Counted from the first letter of the stretch, positions 26,159 to 34,130 are shown. The stretch: DNA of 64,000 bases from Oscillospiraceae bacterium (GCA_021201235.1 JAJQFI010000025.1:62001-126000); one strand, 5' to 3'. The notes: generated from the sequence alone by a model not told the origin. Translations and numbers: made by a program.

Positions 26159-26218
26159 GTAGGGGCGGAGAAGTTTGGCTTTGCCAAACTTCCGCAGTTC
26201 GCTTGCGAACTGCTCTAC
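26159..26218. repeat. Composite twin-hairpin palindromic element
   Basis: Starts with GTAGGGGCGGA, then two perfect hairpins, GAAGTTTGGC-TTT-GCCAAACTTC and GCAGTTCGC-TT-GCGAACTGC, and ends CTCTAC. It reaches into the last codon of the DUF3169 gene. It is the inverted relative of the element at 18068-18126. Confidence 0.82.
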
Positions 26219-26982
26219 ATAACTCCTACCCTACCCAATTTCTTCGCTTCTCTCATATACACTTCTGTATTCACAAACCAGATTATGCACACAACAAGCG
26301 ACGGCAGGAAGCCGGTGTCGAAGATCATCGCCGACAGGGCAAGAATCACGGCGAGGACGGTGCATACGGTGTTGGTGGTCTGATAGGCTTTGTAGGCGCA
26401 CTGCCCGATCATCGCCTTTTCCGCCTCGTCACAGCTCGCGGGCCACTTTTTCTGGAACCGCATGTCGTAGACGGAGCCCTTCTTCTCGGGGTTCCGGGAC
26501 TTGATGAGGTCGACCGACTTCTGCTGGAGAATAACTGCCTCCGCCATTACAGCGACAAATCCGATAATTGCAACCATCGTGAAGCTGCTGACATTCTCCA
26601 TTCCGCCGGAGTAGGACGCCGCAATCAGGAAGAAAGAGATTATGAGAGCGGCGCTCGTCGCGTGGATGACGCCCGAGAGCTTACTGTCTGCTTTTTCGTA
26701 GACCTCCTCGTCCTCGCCGTCCCAGCCCCGAAGAATCTTCTTTGCGCTCCTGTACTCATAAACGCAGATGAGCGGGATGACTATCGCAAGCGTAATCATC
26801 AGGCAGGGCGCCATGTACTTCCCGAAAAGCGCTCCGAGCTCCCCTATCCTGTCCGAATGGTCGACGAACACGGACGCGAGCCCGAGCACGAATCCGACCA
26901 CCGCTGATAGGACGATTATCCCGATGAACATCGGCAGAGCCTTCTTATTATCCTTTTTGATTTCATTATCATCATTTTCCAC
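26215..26982 (-). CDS. DUF3169 family membrane protein
   Basis: A 255-residue protein with about six membrane helices in pairs (FIGIIVLSAVVGFVLGLASVF, CLMITLAIVIPLICVYEYRSA and others). Family marks are YEYRSAKKILRGWDGEDEEVYEKADSKL and KKWPASCDEAEKAMIGQCAYKAY. The GTG at 26982 is chosen because AGGAGG precedes it and it overlaps the regulator stop, a coupled arrangement. The frame is open upstream but that part is shared with the regulator. DUF3169 genes are usually paired with small Xre regulators; function unknown. Confidence 0.8.
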   Translation of the reverse strand: MENDDNEIKKDNKKALPMFIGIIVLSAVVGFVLGLASVFVDHSDRIGELGALFGKYMAPCLMITLAIVIPLICVYEYRSAKKILRGWDGEDEEVYEKADSKLSGVIHATSAALIISFFLIAASYSGGMENVSSFTMVAIIGFVAVMAEAVILQQKSVDLIKSRNPEKKGSVYDMRFQKKWPASCDEAEKAMIGQCAYKAYQTTNTVCTVLAVILALSAMIFDTGFLPSLVVCIIWFVNTEVYMREAKKLGRVGVM

Positions 26983-27193
26983 TTTCTGAATCCTCCTGCA
27001 AATAAAATATTTCATCGACGGAGCAGTCGCAGACCTTGGCAATCGTCAGCGCCAGCGTCACGGATGGGGAATAGTCGCCGCGCTCGATAAGGCTTATCGT
27101 CTGCCTCGACACGCCGCAGAGCCGCCCCATCTCCTGCTGATTGACCCCAAGCGCCGCCCGCTTCTCCTTGAGATGATTTTTCAGTATCGGCAT
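26972..27193 (-). CDS. Small Xre-family transcriptional regulator
   Basis: A 73-residue protein that is almost only a helix-turn-helix: LKEKRAALGVNQQEMGRLCGVSRQTISLIERGDYSPSVTLALTIAKV. This is the short Xre type (YozG/HipB-like) that accompanies DUF3169-like membrane genes. The ATG at 27193 follows AAAGGAGG. Its promoter region carries three TTGTCA/TGACAA half-sites, fitting autoregulation. Confidence 0.88.
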   Translation of the reverse strand: MPILKNHLKEKRAALGVNQQEMGRLCGVSRQTISLIERGDYSPSVTLALTIAKVCDCSVDEIFYLQEDSESGK

Positions 27194-27219
27194 ATGCCTG
27201 CCTCCTTTGACAGATTTGG

Positions 27220-27281
27220 TTGTCAAAATGACAACTTTATTTGTCATTTCAGAGTATAACATAGACGGATATCTTTGTCAA
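27220..27281 (-). promoter_or_regulatory. Promoter with triple operator half-sites for the Xre-DUF3169 operon
   Basis: On the minus strand TTGACA (27276-27281) and TATACT (27253-27258) have a 17-base spacer. Just downstream are three half-sites in alternating orientation, TTGTCA-AAA-TGACAA-CTTTAT-TTGTCA (27220-27246), between the promoter and the ribosome site. Confidence 0.7.
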
Positions 27282-27310
27282 GAGGGGAAATAAAAATTTT
27301 TGGGATATAT

Positions 27311-27380
27311 GTAGGGGCGGATATTATCCGCCCGCTTTTCCCTACATGCTGTTTTTCGGGCGGATGGTATCCGCCCCTAC
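27311..27380. repeat. Paired GTAGGGGCGG palindromic repeats
   Basis: Copy 4 at 27311-27333 and copy 5 at 27357-27380 in opposite orientation, so the pair begins with GTAGGGGCGG and ends with CCGCCCCTAC. It lies between the Xre promoter and the ABC transporter stop codon, overlapping the latter by a few bases. Confidence 0.82.
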
Positions 27381-29149
27381 AATTTGTTCCCCATCGTCTC
27401 CCCCTCAATCAACCCATTCCACAGTCTATAATACAGCTCTTGGTGGGATAGCAATTCCTCATGCGTTCCCTCTTCCTCGATGCCATCTGAACCGAGGACG
27501 ATTATGCGGTCTGCGTTTTTGATGGTGGTGAGCCTGTGGGCAATCGTCAGGGTGGTTCTGCCTTCGGCAAGAAGGTCGAGGCTCCGTCCTACGAGAACTT
27601 CGCTCTCGTTGTCGAGTGCGCTTGTCGCCTCATCTAATAGCAAAATCGGCGGATTCTTGAGAAAGACTCTTGCAATCGAAATCCTCTGCTTCTGTCCGCC
27701 CGAAAGCTTCACGCCCCGCTCGCCGACATAGGTGTCGTAGCCGTCCTTGAGCTCACTTATGAAGCTGTCTGCACCGGCAAGCTTCGCTGCCCGGATGATA
27801 TCTTCACGGGAAGCGCCAAAGTCCCCATAAGCGATATTTTCGGCGACCGTTCCGCTGAAGAGATAGACGTCCTGCTGAACGACGCCGACGGAGGTGCGAA
27901 GGCTCTTGAGCGTCACGTCGCGGATGTCCTGCCCGTCAATCGTGATTTCGCCATCGGTCACGTCGTAAAACCTCGGAATCAGGCTGACGAGGGTCGTCTT
28001 GCCGCCGCCCGAAGGTCCGACAAGCGCAAGCTTCTCGCCCGGGTTAATTCGAAAATTGACGTTGTGGAGAACCCTGTTGTGGTCGTCGGGGTACTCGAAG
28101 CTGACATTCTTAAACTCGATTTCGCCAGATTTCACCGCCAAATCTTTGGCGTCCGGCTTGTCGGCGATGTCGATCGGCGTGTCCATGATCTCAAGGAACC
28201 TCTCGATGCCGGTCATACCACGCTGGAACTGCTCGAGATAGTTGACGATTGTGCGGATTGTGGTGATAAGCGTGCCGACGTACATGACGTATGCGACGAG
28301 ATCGCCGGCGTTGATTCTGCCGTTCACGAGGAAAAGTCCACCCGCAAGCAGAACGACGGTATACATAATTCCGTCGAAAAGACGGGTCGAGGTGTTTAAG
28401 GTAGCCTGAATGTAGTAGCTCTTTTTCTTGACCTGCTTGAACTCCTGATTATTGCGCTCGAAGCGTTCCTCTTCTTCATCCTCTGCCGCAAAAGTCTTGA
28501 TGACCTGCTGACCGAGGAGGCTGTCCTCGATTGTGGAGTTGAGCTCGCCGACTTTCACGCGTTGCTTGTAGAATATCGCCTTGAGGTGCTTGTTGAGCGT
28601 GAAGCTTATGACAATCATCAGCGGCACGCAGGCAAAGATTATCGCCGTCAGTGCGACGCTCGTCCCGCAGAGGATGACGAAGGACGCAACAAGCTTGATA
28701 GCCGCGATGAAGAACTCCTCGGGGCAGTGGTGGGCGAATTCCGTGACGTCGAAGAGGTCATTCGTGATTCTGCCCATGATGGTGCCGACCTTTGTATTGG
28801 AATAGTAGGTCGAGCTTAAGCGTTGCAGATGCTTGAAGGCATCGGTGCGCATGTCCGTCTCGATATAGACGCCCATGATGTGCCCGGTCGACGCCATATA
28901 GAAGTTCGCCGCCGCGTCGATGATTCGCAGTACAACGTACACAAGAGCGAGCCTGAGAACGCTTTCGACGGTCAAGGCTATGCTTGAATCCACCGCCGCA
29001 TTCGTCAGGTAGCTTATCATCTGCGGCAGAACGATGTCGCAAAGTGTCGTCAGCGCCGCGCAGAACAGGTCAAAGACCATCATCCATTTGTACTTGAGCA
29101 AGTACGGCAAAAACCGGCGAAGAATGTGGGGTTTTTGAGCAGATTCCAT
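27377..29149 (-). CDS. ABC transporter, fused permease and ATPase (exporter type)
   Basis: A 590-residue half-transporter that works as a dimer. Residues 1-320 form six membrane helices (DLFCAALTTLCDIVLPQM, LALVYVVLRIIDAAANFY and others). The nucleotide domain has Walker A GPSGGGKTT, Q-loop VVQQDVYLFSG, signature LSGGQKQR, Walker B ILLLDEAT and the switch His in TIAHRL. The closest general class is the lipid/multidrug exporters of the MsbA/BmrA type; the substrate is not readable. It is monocistronic. Confidence 0.93.
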   Translation of the reverse strand: MESAQKPHILRRFLPYLLKYKWMMVFDLFCAALTTLCDIVLPQMISYLTNAAVDSSIALTVESVLRLALVYVVLRIIDAAANFYMASTGHIMGVYIETDMRTDAFKHLQRLSSTYYSNTKVGTIMGRITNDLFDVTEFAHHCPEEFFIAAIKLVASFVILCGTSVALTAIIFACVPLMIVISFTLNKHLKAIFYKQRVKVGELNSTIEDSLLGQQVIKTFAAEDEEEERFERNNQEFKQVKKKSYYIQATLNTSTRLFDGIMYTVVLLAGGLFLVNGRINAGDLVAYVMYVGTLITTIRTIVNYLEQFQRGMTGIERFLEIMDTPIDIADKPDAKDLAVKSGEIEFKNVSFEYPDDHNRVLHNVNFRINPGEKLALVGPSGGGKTTLVSLIPRFYDVTDGEITIDGQDIRDVTLKSLRTSVGVVQQDVYLFSGTVAENIAYGDFGASREDIIRAAKLAGADSFISELKDGYDTYVGERGVKLSGGQKQRISIARVFLKNPPILLLDEATSALDNESEVLVGRSLDLLAEGRTTLTIAHRLTTIKNADRIIVLGSDGIEEEGTHEELLSHQELYYRLWNGLIEGETMGNKL

Positions 29150-29175
29150 TTGATTTACTCCTTATGTTTAGGGAA

Positions 29176-29222
29176 AAAGTTCGCCTAATGGCGAACTTTC
29201 GAAGGTCGCATTAGCGACCTTC
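29176..29222. repeat. Twin perfect hairpins before the M28 peptidase stop
   Basis: AAAGTTCGCC-TAAT-GGCGAACTTT and GAAGGTCGC-ATTA-GCGACCTTC in tandem. Same style (9-10 bp arms, 2-4 base loops) as the elements at 18068 and 26159. Confidence 0.8.
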
Positions 29223-29223
29223 T

Positions 29224-30459
29224 TTATCTCTTCGGATCCCTCTTCCTGCACTGATAGAAATCGAGCTTTTCCTTGACGTTCTCGGGGATTTCTCTTCCTA
29301 CGGGGCAGACGACGGCGTTTGCCATGCACTCGGCGAACTTCTGGATGAATTCGATATCTTTTACCATATTCTCGGGCTTGATGATGTCGATGGTGTCATA
29401 ACGGTTATGGATAGTTGCGGTCGAGTTGCCGGAGTGACGGGCGAAGCTTACCGCCGGAACGCCCTTGTCGGCGAACGGGGTTGAGTCGCTCGAGTAGACG
29501 TCCTGCTTGACCTTCATGCTGACACCCGACTCGAGTGCCAAATACTCGATATAGCCGACGAGCTTCTCCTCGGTCGTGCAGCAGGCGAAGAATCTGCCCA
29601 TGGTGCAACCGATCATGTCAAGGTTGATGCAGAGGTCGATTTTCTCGAGCTCGTCCTCGTGAGCCTCGCAATAAGCCTTCGAGCCGAAGAGCCCTCTCTC
29701 CTCGCTTCCGCACCATACGAAACGAAGATTGTTTCTATGCGGAGTCTTTGCGAAGTGCTCCGCCATCGCCATGATTCCGACAGAGCCTGACATGTTGTCA
29801 TAAGCGCCCTTCGAGAGGATTACCGAGTCGTAGTGAGCGGTGAAGATGACGGTCCTGTCAGATTCGCCGGTGCCGGGGAGGTCGAGGACAACGTTTCTGC
29901 TCTCGCCCTCATACTCTGTCTGCTCGACGGAGATGGTCGCTTCCTTCGGGTCGCCCTTCATGAGCTTGACAGCATCCTTTGCATTGATATTTACGCCCAA
30001 AATCTTTCTGCCCTTTGAAACGAAAGAACGGAGCTCCTTCTTGTCGATGTCGTGGTCGGCATAGTGGACGTCGCCCGAATAGGTGATGAAGCCGACAGCA
30101 CCGTTGTCGACGATGTCCTGATAGGTCCAGTAGCCCATGCCGCCGTCGGTCATGACGATTTTGCCCTTGATGGTCGAAAGGCTTGCCCTGTCAAGGTTCG
30201 GAAGATATGCAAACGGAGCGGTTACACTGCCGCTTCCGCACATGGCATAGCCGGTGCAGGGGATTTCCTTGCCGTCGATGGTGAGCGTTGCCGAATGTAC
30301 GTCGCCGAACTCGCTCTTGAACGGCTCGATATGAGCGTCCCCGCCGAAAGCGGCGCACTTATCCTTGATATACTCGGCGCACTTAAGCTCCTCCGCCGAA
30401 CCTCCGACACGGATATATTCCGTATCTCTGAACATTTTCATGATTTCACGTTTTGTCAT
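29224..30459 (-). CDS. M28 family metallopeptidase
   Basis: A 411-residue zinc aminopeptidase-like protein with no signal peptide, so probably cytoplasmic. It has an N-terminal region with a PA-like insert (GAVGFITYSGDVHYADHD), then the M28 core: FTAHYDSVILSKGAYDNMSGSVGIM (metal His and Asp), WCGSEERGLFGSKAY (catalytic Glu-Glu), INLDMIG (metal Asp) and a late SDSTPFADKGVPAVSFARHSG. The ATG follows AAAGGAG. Confidence 0.88.
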   Translation of the reverse strand: MTKREIMKMFRDTEYIRVGGSAEELKCAEYIKDKCAAFGGDAHIEPFKSEFGDVHSATLTIDGKEIPCTGYAMCGSGSVTAPFAYLPNLDRASLSTIKGKIVMTDGGMGYWTYQDIVDNGAVGFITYSGDVHYADHDIDKKELRSFVSKGRKILGVNINAKDAVKLMKGDPKEATISVEQTEYEGESRNVVLDLPGTGESDRTVIFTAHYDSVILSKGAYDNMSGSVGIMAMAEHFAKTPHRNNLRFVWCGSEERGLFGSKAYCEAHEDELEKIDLCINLDMIGCTMGRFFACCTTEEKLVGYIEYLALESGVSMKVKQDVYSSDSTPFADKGVPAVSFARHSGNSTATIHNRYDTIDIIKPENMVKDIEFIQKFAECMANAVVCPVGREIPENVKEKLDFYQCRKRDPKR

Positions 30460-30558
30460 TTTGGATGTCTCCTTTCATTTCTCCAATTATACACCCCGCC
30501 ACTTGATTTTGCAACCCCAAGTATGCTATACTATTTTAAATTACAAAGAGGTGATTTG

Positions 30559-31189
30559 ATGGAACTCAGAGATAAGGCTCTTGAGATAGTTGAGATTTTG
30601 GAGGAGATTTACCCCGGGGCGCAGTGTTCTCTTGAATACACGAAGCCTCATGAGCTCTTGATTGCGACGAGATTGTCGGCGCAGTGCACCGATAAGCGGG
30701 TCAACATGGTCACGGGTGCTTTGTTCGAGAGATTCCCGAGCGTCGAAGCCTTTGCCGAAGCCACCCCCCGAGGAGGTCGAGCCGTACATACGCTCCTGCG
30801 GGCTGTATCACACGAAAGCCCGGGATATCGTTGCTCTTGCGAAGGCGCTTATGGAGAACTACGGCGGCGAAGTCCCCGACACTCTTGAAGAACTGACGGC
30901 ATTGCCCGGAGTTGGACGCAAGACCGCAAATCTGATTATGGGCGATGTTTATCACCAGCCCGCCGTCGTCACCGACACCCACTGCATAAGGATTTGCAAA
31001 CGCCTCGGGCTCACGACCTCCGATAATCCTCTCAAAACCGAGATGGAGCTCCGGGAGATTCTCCCGATGGACCGGGCGAGCGACTTCTGTCACCGGCTCG
31101 TCAACTTCGGTCGCGACACCTGCACGGCAAGGAAGCCGAAATGCGAGAATTGCAAACTAAGAGATTTATGTGAGGAGAATGAATTATGA
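30559..31189 (+). pseudogene. nth: Endonuclease III (Nth), frameshifted
   Basis: A DNA glycosylase/AP lyase for oxidised pyrimidines. The first frame gives MELRDKALEIVEILEEIYP, LLIATRLSAQCTDKRVN and VEAFAEAT. The six-C run at 30764-30769 then breaks it, and the family sequence (PEEVEPYIRSCGLYHTKARDI, LPGVGRKTANLI with the helix-hairpin-helix, VVTDTHCIRI with the catalytic Asp, and the four-cysteine iron-sulfur loop CTARKPKCENCKLRDLC) goes on in another frame. Deleting one C restores about 209 residues. Real mutation or sequence error cannot be told apart here. Confidence 0.88.
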
Positions 31190-31914
31190 AACCATTAACC
31201 ACCGTACTTTTCGACCTTGACGGGACGCTTCTGCCGATGGATCAGGATGTGTTCACGAAGTACTATTTCGGGCTTCTGGCGCGGAAGTTGGCGCCGTTGG
31301 GTTATGAGAAAGACAGCCTCATCGCCGCCATCTGGAAGGGCACGGGAGCAATGGTCAAAAACGACGGCTCGAAGCCGAACGAAGCGGCTTTCTGGGAGAC
31401 CTTCACCAAGGTCACCCGTCCCGACGCTATGGACGACATGCCCGTTTTCGAGGACTTCTATAGAAACGACTTCCAGCAGGCGAAGGCGTCCTGCGGCTTC
31501 AACCCCGATGCGAAGAAGACCGTCGACGAAATCAAGGCTATGGGGCTCCGGGTCTCCCTTGCGACAAACCCGATTTTCCCCGCCATTGCGACCGAATCAA
31601 GAATCAGATGGGCGGGCTTCGAGCCCTCCGACTTCGAGAAGTACACGACCTACGAAAACTCGAGCTTCTGCAAGCCGAACCCGAAGTATTTCGAGGAGGT
31701 CTGCCGCTCCCTCAACGTCGATCCTTCCGAATGCCTCATGGTCGGCAACGACATGGACGAGGACACCCCGGCGGCGACCCTCGGCATGCGCGTTTTCATC
31801 CTGACCGACTGCCTTATCAACAAGTCAGACAAGCCGCTTGACGACTTCCCGTACGGAAGCTTCGCCGATTTGTCCGAATATATCAAAAAAATTTTTGAAA
31901 AAATTTTTGCCTGA
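31186..31914 (+). CDS. HAD family hydrolase
   Basis: A 242-residue haloacid dehalogenase-type phosphatase. Motif I is VLFDLDGTLLPMD (nucleophile Asp and general acid Asp), motif II SLATNP, motif III lysine in CKPNPKYF, and motif IV MVGNDMDEDTPAA. A helical cap follows motif I. The ATG overlaps the nth stop by four bases, so it probably shares its transcript. The substrate is unknown. Confidence 0.88.
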   Translation: MKPLTTVLFDLDGTLLPMDQDVFTKYYFGLLARKLAPLGYEKDSLIAAIWKGTGAMVKNDGSKPNEAAFWETFTKVTRPDAMDDMPVFEDFYRNDFQQAKASCGFNPDAKKTVDEIKAMGLRVSLATNPIFPAIATESRIRWAGFEPSDFEKYTTYENSSFCKPNPKYFEEVCRSLNVDPSECLMVGNDMDEDTPAATLGMRVFILTDCLINKSDKPLDDFPYGSFADLSEYIKKIFEKIFA

Positions 31915-31978
31915 TGCAATAATTCCGCACTCTGATGTGTATTACAAGTAGAAAATACTATTTTGAGGAGGAATCACT

Positions 31979-32713
31979 ATGAAAAAATTATTGGCAATCA
32001 TACTGGTTGGACTTATGCTCATAAGCTGTCTTAGTCTGACAGTCTTCGCGGATGACGAGAAGGCTTCGCTCTCCTGCACGAACGGCGACGGCAAGGTCAC
32101 CCTTTCGTGGGAGGACACCGACGACGAAAGCTACGATGTCTATTGGAAGCGTTACAGCTCGGACGAGTGGAAGCTTGCCGGGACGGTCACCGGGCACAAG
32201 GTCAATATTGTCGGGCTTCAGAACGGTGTTACCTATCAGTTCAAGGTCGAAATCGGCGGGGAGTTTTCGGAGACGGTGTACGGTTTTCCGTTCGTAGACC
32301 CATATCCGTATATTGCGGATGTTCTCAGCGAAATTGATTTTGAACAGCCCTACTCCGCAGCGGAGCTTGCGGAATCGGAGGAGTCATACGTCGTCGAGAC
32401 GGACTCTACCGAGGAATGTCTGCAGGAAGTGTGGGGAATCATGCAGAACGAGAAGGACATCGAGGCTCTTCTTGAGATGTACTGCGCCCTCCCCGAAATC
32501 ACCGAGCCGACCGACGAGAAAATCACCGGAAATAAAACCATGGGAATCACCTTCTACGTTGACGGAGTCGAGCACAGTCTCACCGTCGACGAGAACAACA
32601 TTCTCAAATGGGACGGCGCCGAAGGATACTTCAAGTTCACCGACCCCGCCATCGACTACTTCACCGCTCTCGGAAACTTCGACCGGGGATATAGCGTGGA
32701 TACCGATAACTGA
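31979..32713 (+). CDS. Secreted protein with a fibronectin type III-like domain
   Basis: A 244-residue protein with a signal peptide (KKLLAIILVGLMLISCLSLTVFA, probable cleavage after VFA). Residues 30-100 look like an Fn3 module (KVTLSWEDTDDESYDVYWKR and QNGVTYQFKVEI). The acidic C-terminal half has no domain I can name, only GITFYVDGVEHSLTVDENN, suggestive of a beta-rich fold. GGAGG precedes the ATG. It has its own terminator. A surface or secreted role is inferred. Confidence 0.65.
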   Translation: MKKLLAIILVGLMLISCLSLTVFADDEKASLSCTNGDGKVTLSWEDTDDESYDVYWKRYSSDEWKLAGTVTGHKVNIVGLQNGVTYQFKVEIGGEFSETVYGFPFVDPYPYIADVLSEIDFEQPYSAAELAESEESYVVETDSTEECLQEVWGIMQNEKDIEALLEMYCALPEITEPTDEKITGNKTMGITFYVDGVEHSLTVDENNILKWDGAEGYFKFTDPAIDYFTALGNFDRGYSVDTDN

Positions 32714-32730
32714 AGCATGAAAACAAAAAA

Positions 32731-32758
32731 GAGCACCCTGATTTCAGGATGCTCTTTT
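32731..32758 (+). terminator. Intrinsic terminator after the Fn3 protein
   Basis: GAGCA-C-CCTGA-TT-TCAGG-A-TGCTC stem then TTTTAT. Confidence 0.82.
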
Positions 32759-32770
32759 ATTCAAAAGTGC

Positions 32771-32823
32771 TTGCAATTTCTTTTGGCATCGTATATAATA
32801 AAAGTAGGGTAAACCCTACTTTT
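32771..32823 (+). promoter_or_regulatory. Promoter and perfect palindromic operator of the AbrB/PIN module
   Basis: TTGCAA (32771-32776) and TATAAT (32794-32799) have a 17-base spacer. The palindrome AAAAGTAGGGT-AA-ACCCTACTTTT at 32800-32823 begins directly after the -10 box, over the start of transcription, as expected for repression by the AbrB-type antitoxin. Confidence 0.8.
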
Positions 32824-32843
32824 CCTACGAAGGAGGCTTTTAT

Positions 32844-33116
32844 ATGGGAAATCAGGCATTTGTCGATAATGCAAAGGTCATGTCCAAGGGGCAGGTTACA
32901 ATTCCGAAGGACGTCCGGGAGGTTCTTGGTGTATCCAACGGCGACAGAGTAACGTTCATCGTCGAGGGTAACACCGTCAGGATGGTAAACTCTGCTGTCT
33001 ATGCCATGCAGGTGCTTCAGGTTCAGATGCAGGGCGAAGCCGAAAAAGCCGGTCTCAATTCCGAGGAGGACATCCTCGCGCTCGTCAAAGAGGTCAGAAG
33101 CGAGGGAGAAGGATAA
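32844..33116 (+). CDS. AbrB/MazE/SpoVT-family antitoxin
   Basis: A 90-residue protein with a swapped-hairpin DNA-binding domain at residues 10-50: AKVMSKGQVTIPKDVREVLGVSNGDRVTFI. The helical, charged C-terminal half probably binds the toxin. The gene ends at the base before the PIN toxin gene. A perfect palindrome in its promoter is the likely operator. The ATG follows GGAGG. Confidence 0.87.
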   Translation: MGNQAFVDNAKVMSKGQVTIPKDVREVLGVSNGDRVTFIVEGNTVRMVNSAVYAMQVLQVQMQGEAEKAGLNSEEDILALVKEVRSEGEG

Positions 33117-33518
33117 ATGAAGGTTCTTATCGATACGAATATCCTCATTTCCGCCGCTCTGAATCCGAACGGCACGCCGTTCAAAGCCTATCTCAAGGCG
33201 GTGACCTATCCAAGCCACGGAATGGTCTGCGAGCAGAACATCGACGAGATGAGAAGAATCTATAATCGCAAGTTTCCGAAGAAGATTGCTGATTTTGAGC
33301 GGTTTCTGTCGATGGCACTAATGACCTTGGAGCTTGTTCCGATTCCCGAAGAGGAAGATTACGACGAGCAAAAGATTCGTGACGAAAACGACCGAACGAT
33401 TCTGAGAGCGGCAATCAGAGCGGATGCCGACGTAATTCTGACAGGCGACAGGGACTTTTTGGAGTCCGGCATAAAAAATCCGAAAATCATGACTGCGGCT
33501 GAGTTTTTGGAATGGTAA
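33117..33518 (+). CDS. PIN-domain toxin (VapC-like ribonuclease)
   Basis: A 133-residue PIN protein of the type named putative toxin-antitoxin toxin component, PIN family. KVLIDTNILISAAL supplies the first catalytic Asp, the middle holds CEQNIDEMRR with a conserved acidic residue, and ADADVILTGDRDFLE near the C-terminus supplies further acidic residues for metal binding. It directly abuts the AbrB-type antitoxin gene, so together they form a VapBC-like module that would cleave RNA when released. Confidence 0.87.
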   Translation: MKVLIDTNILISAALNPNGTPFKAYLKAVTYPSHGMVCEQNIDEMRRIYNRKFPKKIADFERFLSMALMTLELVPIPEEEDYDEQKIRDENDRTILRAAIRADADVILTGDRDFLESGIKNPKIMTAAEFLEW

Positions 33519-33540
33519 TCCCGCAAATTCAGTCAAAAAA

Positions 33541-33568
33541 GAGCACCCCATCTGGGATGCTCTCTTTT
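33541..33568 (+). terminator. Terminator after the AbrB/PIN module
   Basis: GAGCA-C-CCCA-TC-TGGG-A-TGCTC stem then TCTTTTGA. Its outer arms equal those of the terminator at 32731, so the two may be related copies flanking the module. Confidence 0.75.
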
Positions 33569-33573
33569 GATGT

Positions 33574-33648
33574 TGGTGACCCGTACGAGAATTGAACTCA
33601 TATCTCCGCCGTGAAAGGGCGGTGTCTTAACCTTTTGACCAACGGGCC
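33574..33648 (-). tRNA. tRNA-Glu (anticodon TTC), CCA encoded
   Basis: Acceptor GGCCCGT pairs with ACGGGTC. Anticodon stem-loop CCGCC-CTTTCAC-GGCGG gives TTC; T-loop TTCAATT; discriminator A and CCA are encoded. It is downstream of tRNA-Met in the same transcript. Confidence 0.95.
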
Positions 33649-33650
33649 GG

Positions 33651-33727
33651 TGGTGGCTGTAACTGGATTTGAACCAGTGACACCCCGGGTATGAACCGAG
33701 TGCTCTAGCCAACTGAGCTATACAGCC
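33651..33727 (-). tRNA. tRNA-Met (anticodon CAT), CCA encoded
   Basis: Acceptor GGCTGTA pairs with TACAGCC. Anticodon stem-loop CTCGG-TTCATAC-CCGGG gives CAT; T-loop TTCAAAT; CCA encoded. The first pair is G-C and the anticodon stem lacks the three G-C pairs of initiators, so it is more likely elongator Met (or an Ile2 type, which the sequence does not settle). Confidence 0.93.
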
Positions 33728-33744
33728 ACATTTGCGACTTGTAT

Positions 33745-33773
33745 ATTATAATAAAAAGTTTCGGGTTTGTCAA
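33745..33773 (-). promoter_or_regulatory. Promoter of the tRNA-Met/tRNA-Glu transcript
   Basis: On the minus strand TTGACA and TATAAT with a 17-base spacer, 18 bases before tRNA-Met. Confidence 0.8.
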
Positions 33774-33857
33774 TACCTAAAAACGAAAAAGTTTTGAATT
33801 TTGGTCACTATATTTTGAAGCTCCGCAAACTTTGCAACATTTCCCCCACAAAAACTC

Positions 33858-33886
33858 TTGACATAATGGGAATTCTATTATAAAAT
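33858..33886 (+). promoter_or_regulatory. Promoter upstream of rny
   Basis: TTGACA and TAAAAT with a 17-base spacer. It is 245 bases before the rny start, leaving a long structured leader. Confidence 0.68.
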
Positions 33887-33892
33887 AAAAGA

Positions 33893-34126
33893 GTATGTGG
33901 GCTGTATTTTGCACGGATGCTCTTAAAACTGTGTTTGAGCATGCTCAGTATATGTAAACTTTGGCAGGGATGGAAGTTATCTTGCCTTTATTAATTTCAT
34001 GAGTTCCCCCCTCGGATTTTGGGGAAGCTCTTTCTTAAAACGGAAGATGATTTGGCTATTTCGGACTTATTCGCAAGTGGAGCCCGGGTAGGAGTCTTCC
34101 GAATAAAATACTCAGAAAGGAGAGTT
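33893..34126 (+). other. Long structured leader of rny, possible separate RNA
   Basis: No reading frame with a ribosome site was seen. GGGCT near 33900 can pair with AGCCC near 34083, and TTTGC with GCAAG just inside, closing about 185 bases. The interior holds a hairpin GAG-TTCCCC...GGGGAA-CTC near 34005-34035. The size and closed, open-middle outline recall 6S RNA, but no diagnostic sequence was recognised. It may be only an rny 5' leader. Confidence 0.35.
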
Positions 34127-34130
34127 GTTA

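Noticed and set aside
33893-34126. tmRNA or known metabolite riboswitch upstream of rny
   Set aside because: No tRNA-like ends, tag frame or riboswitch core motif could be recognised.
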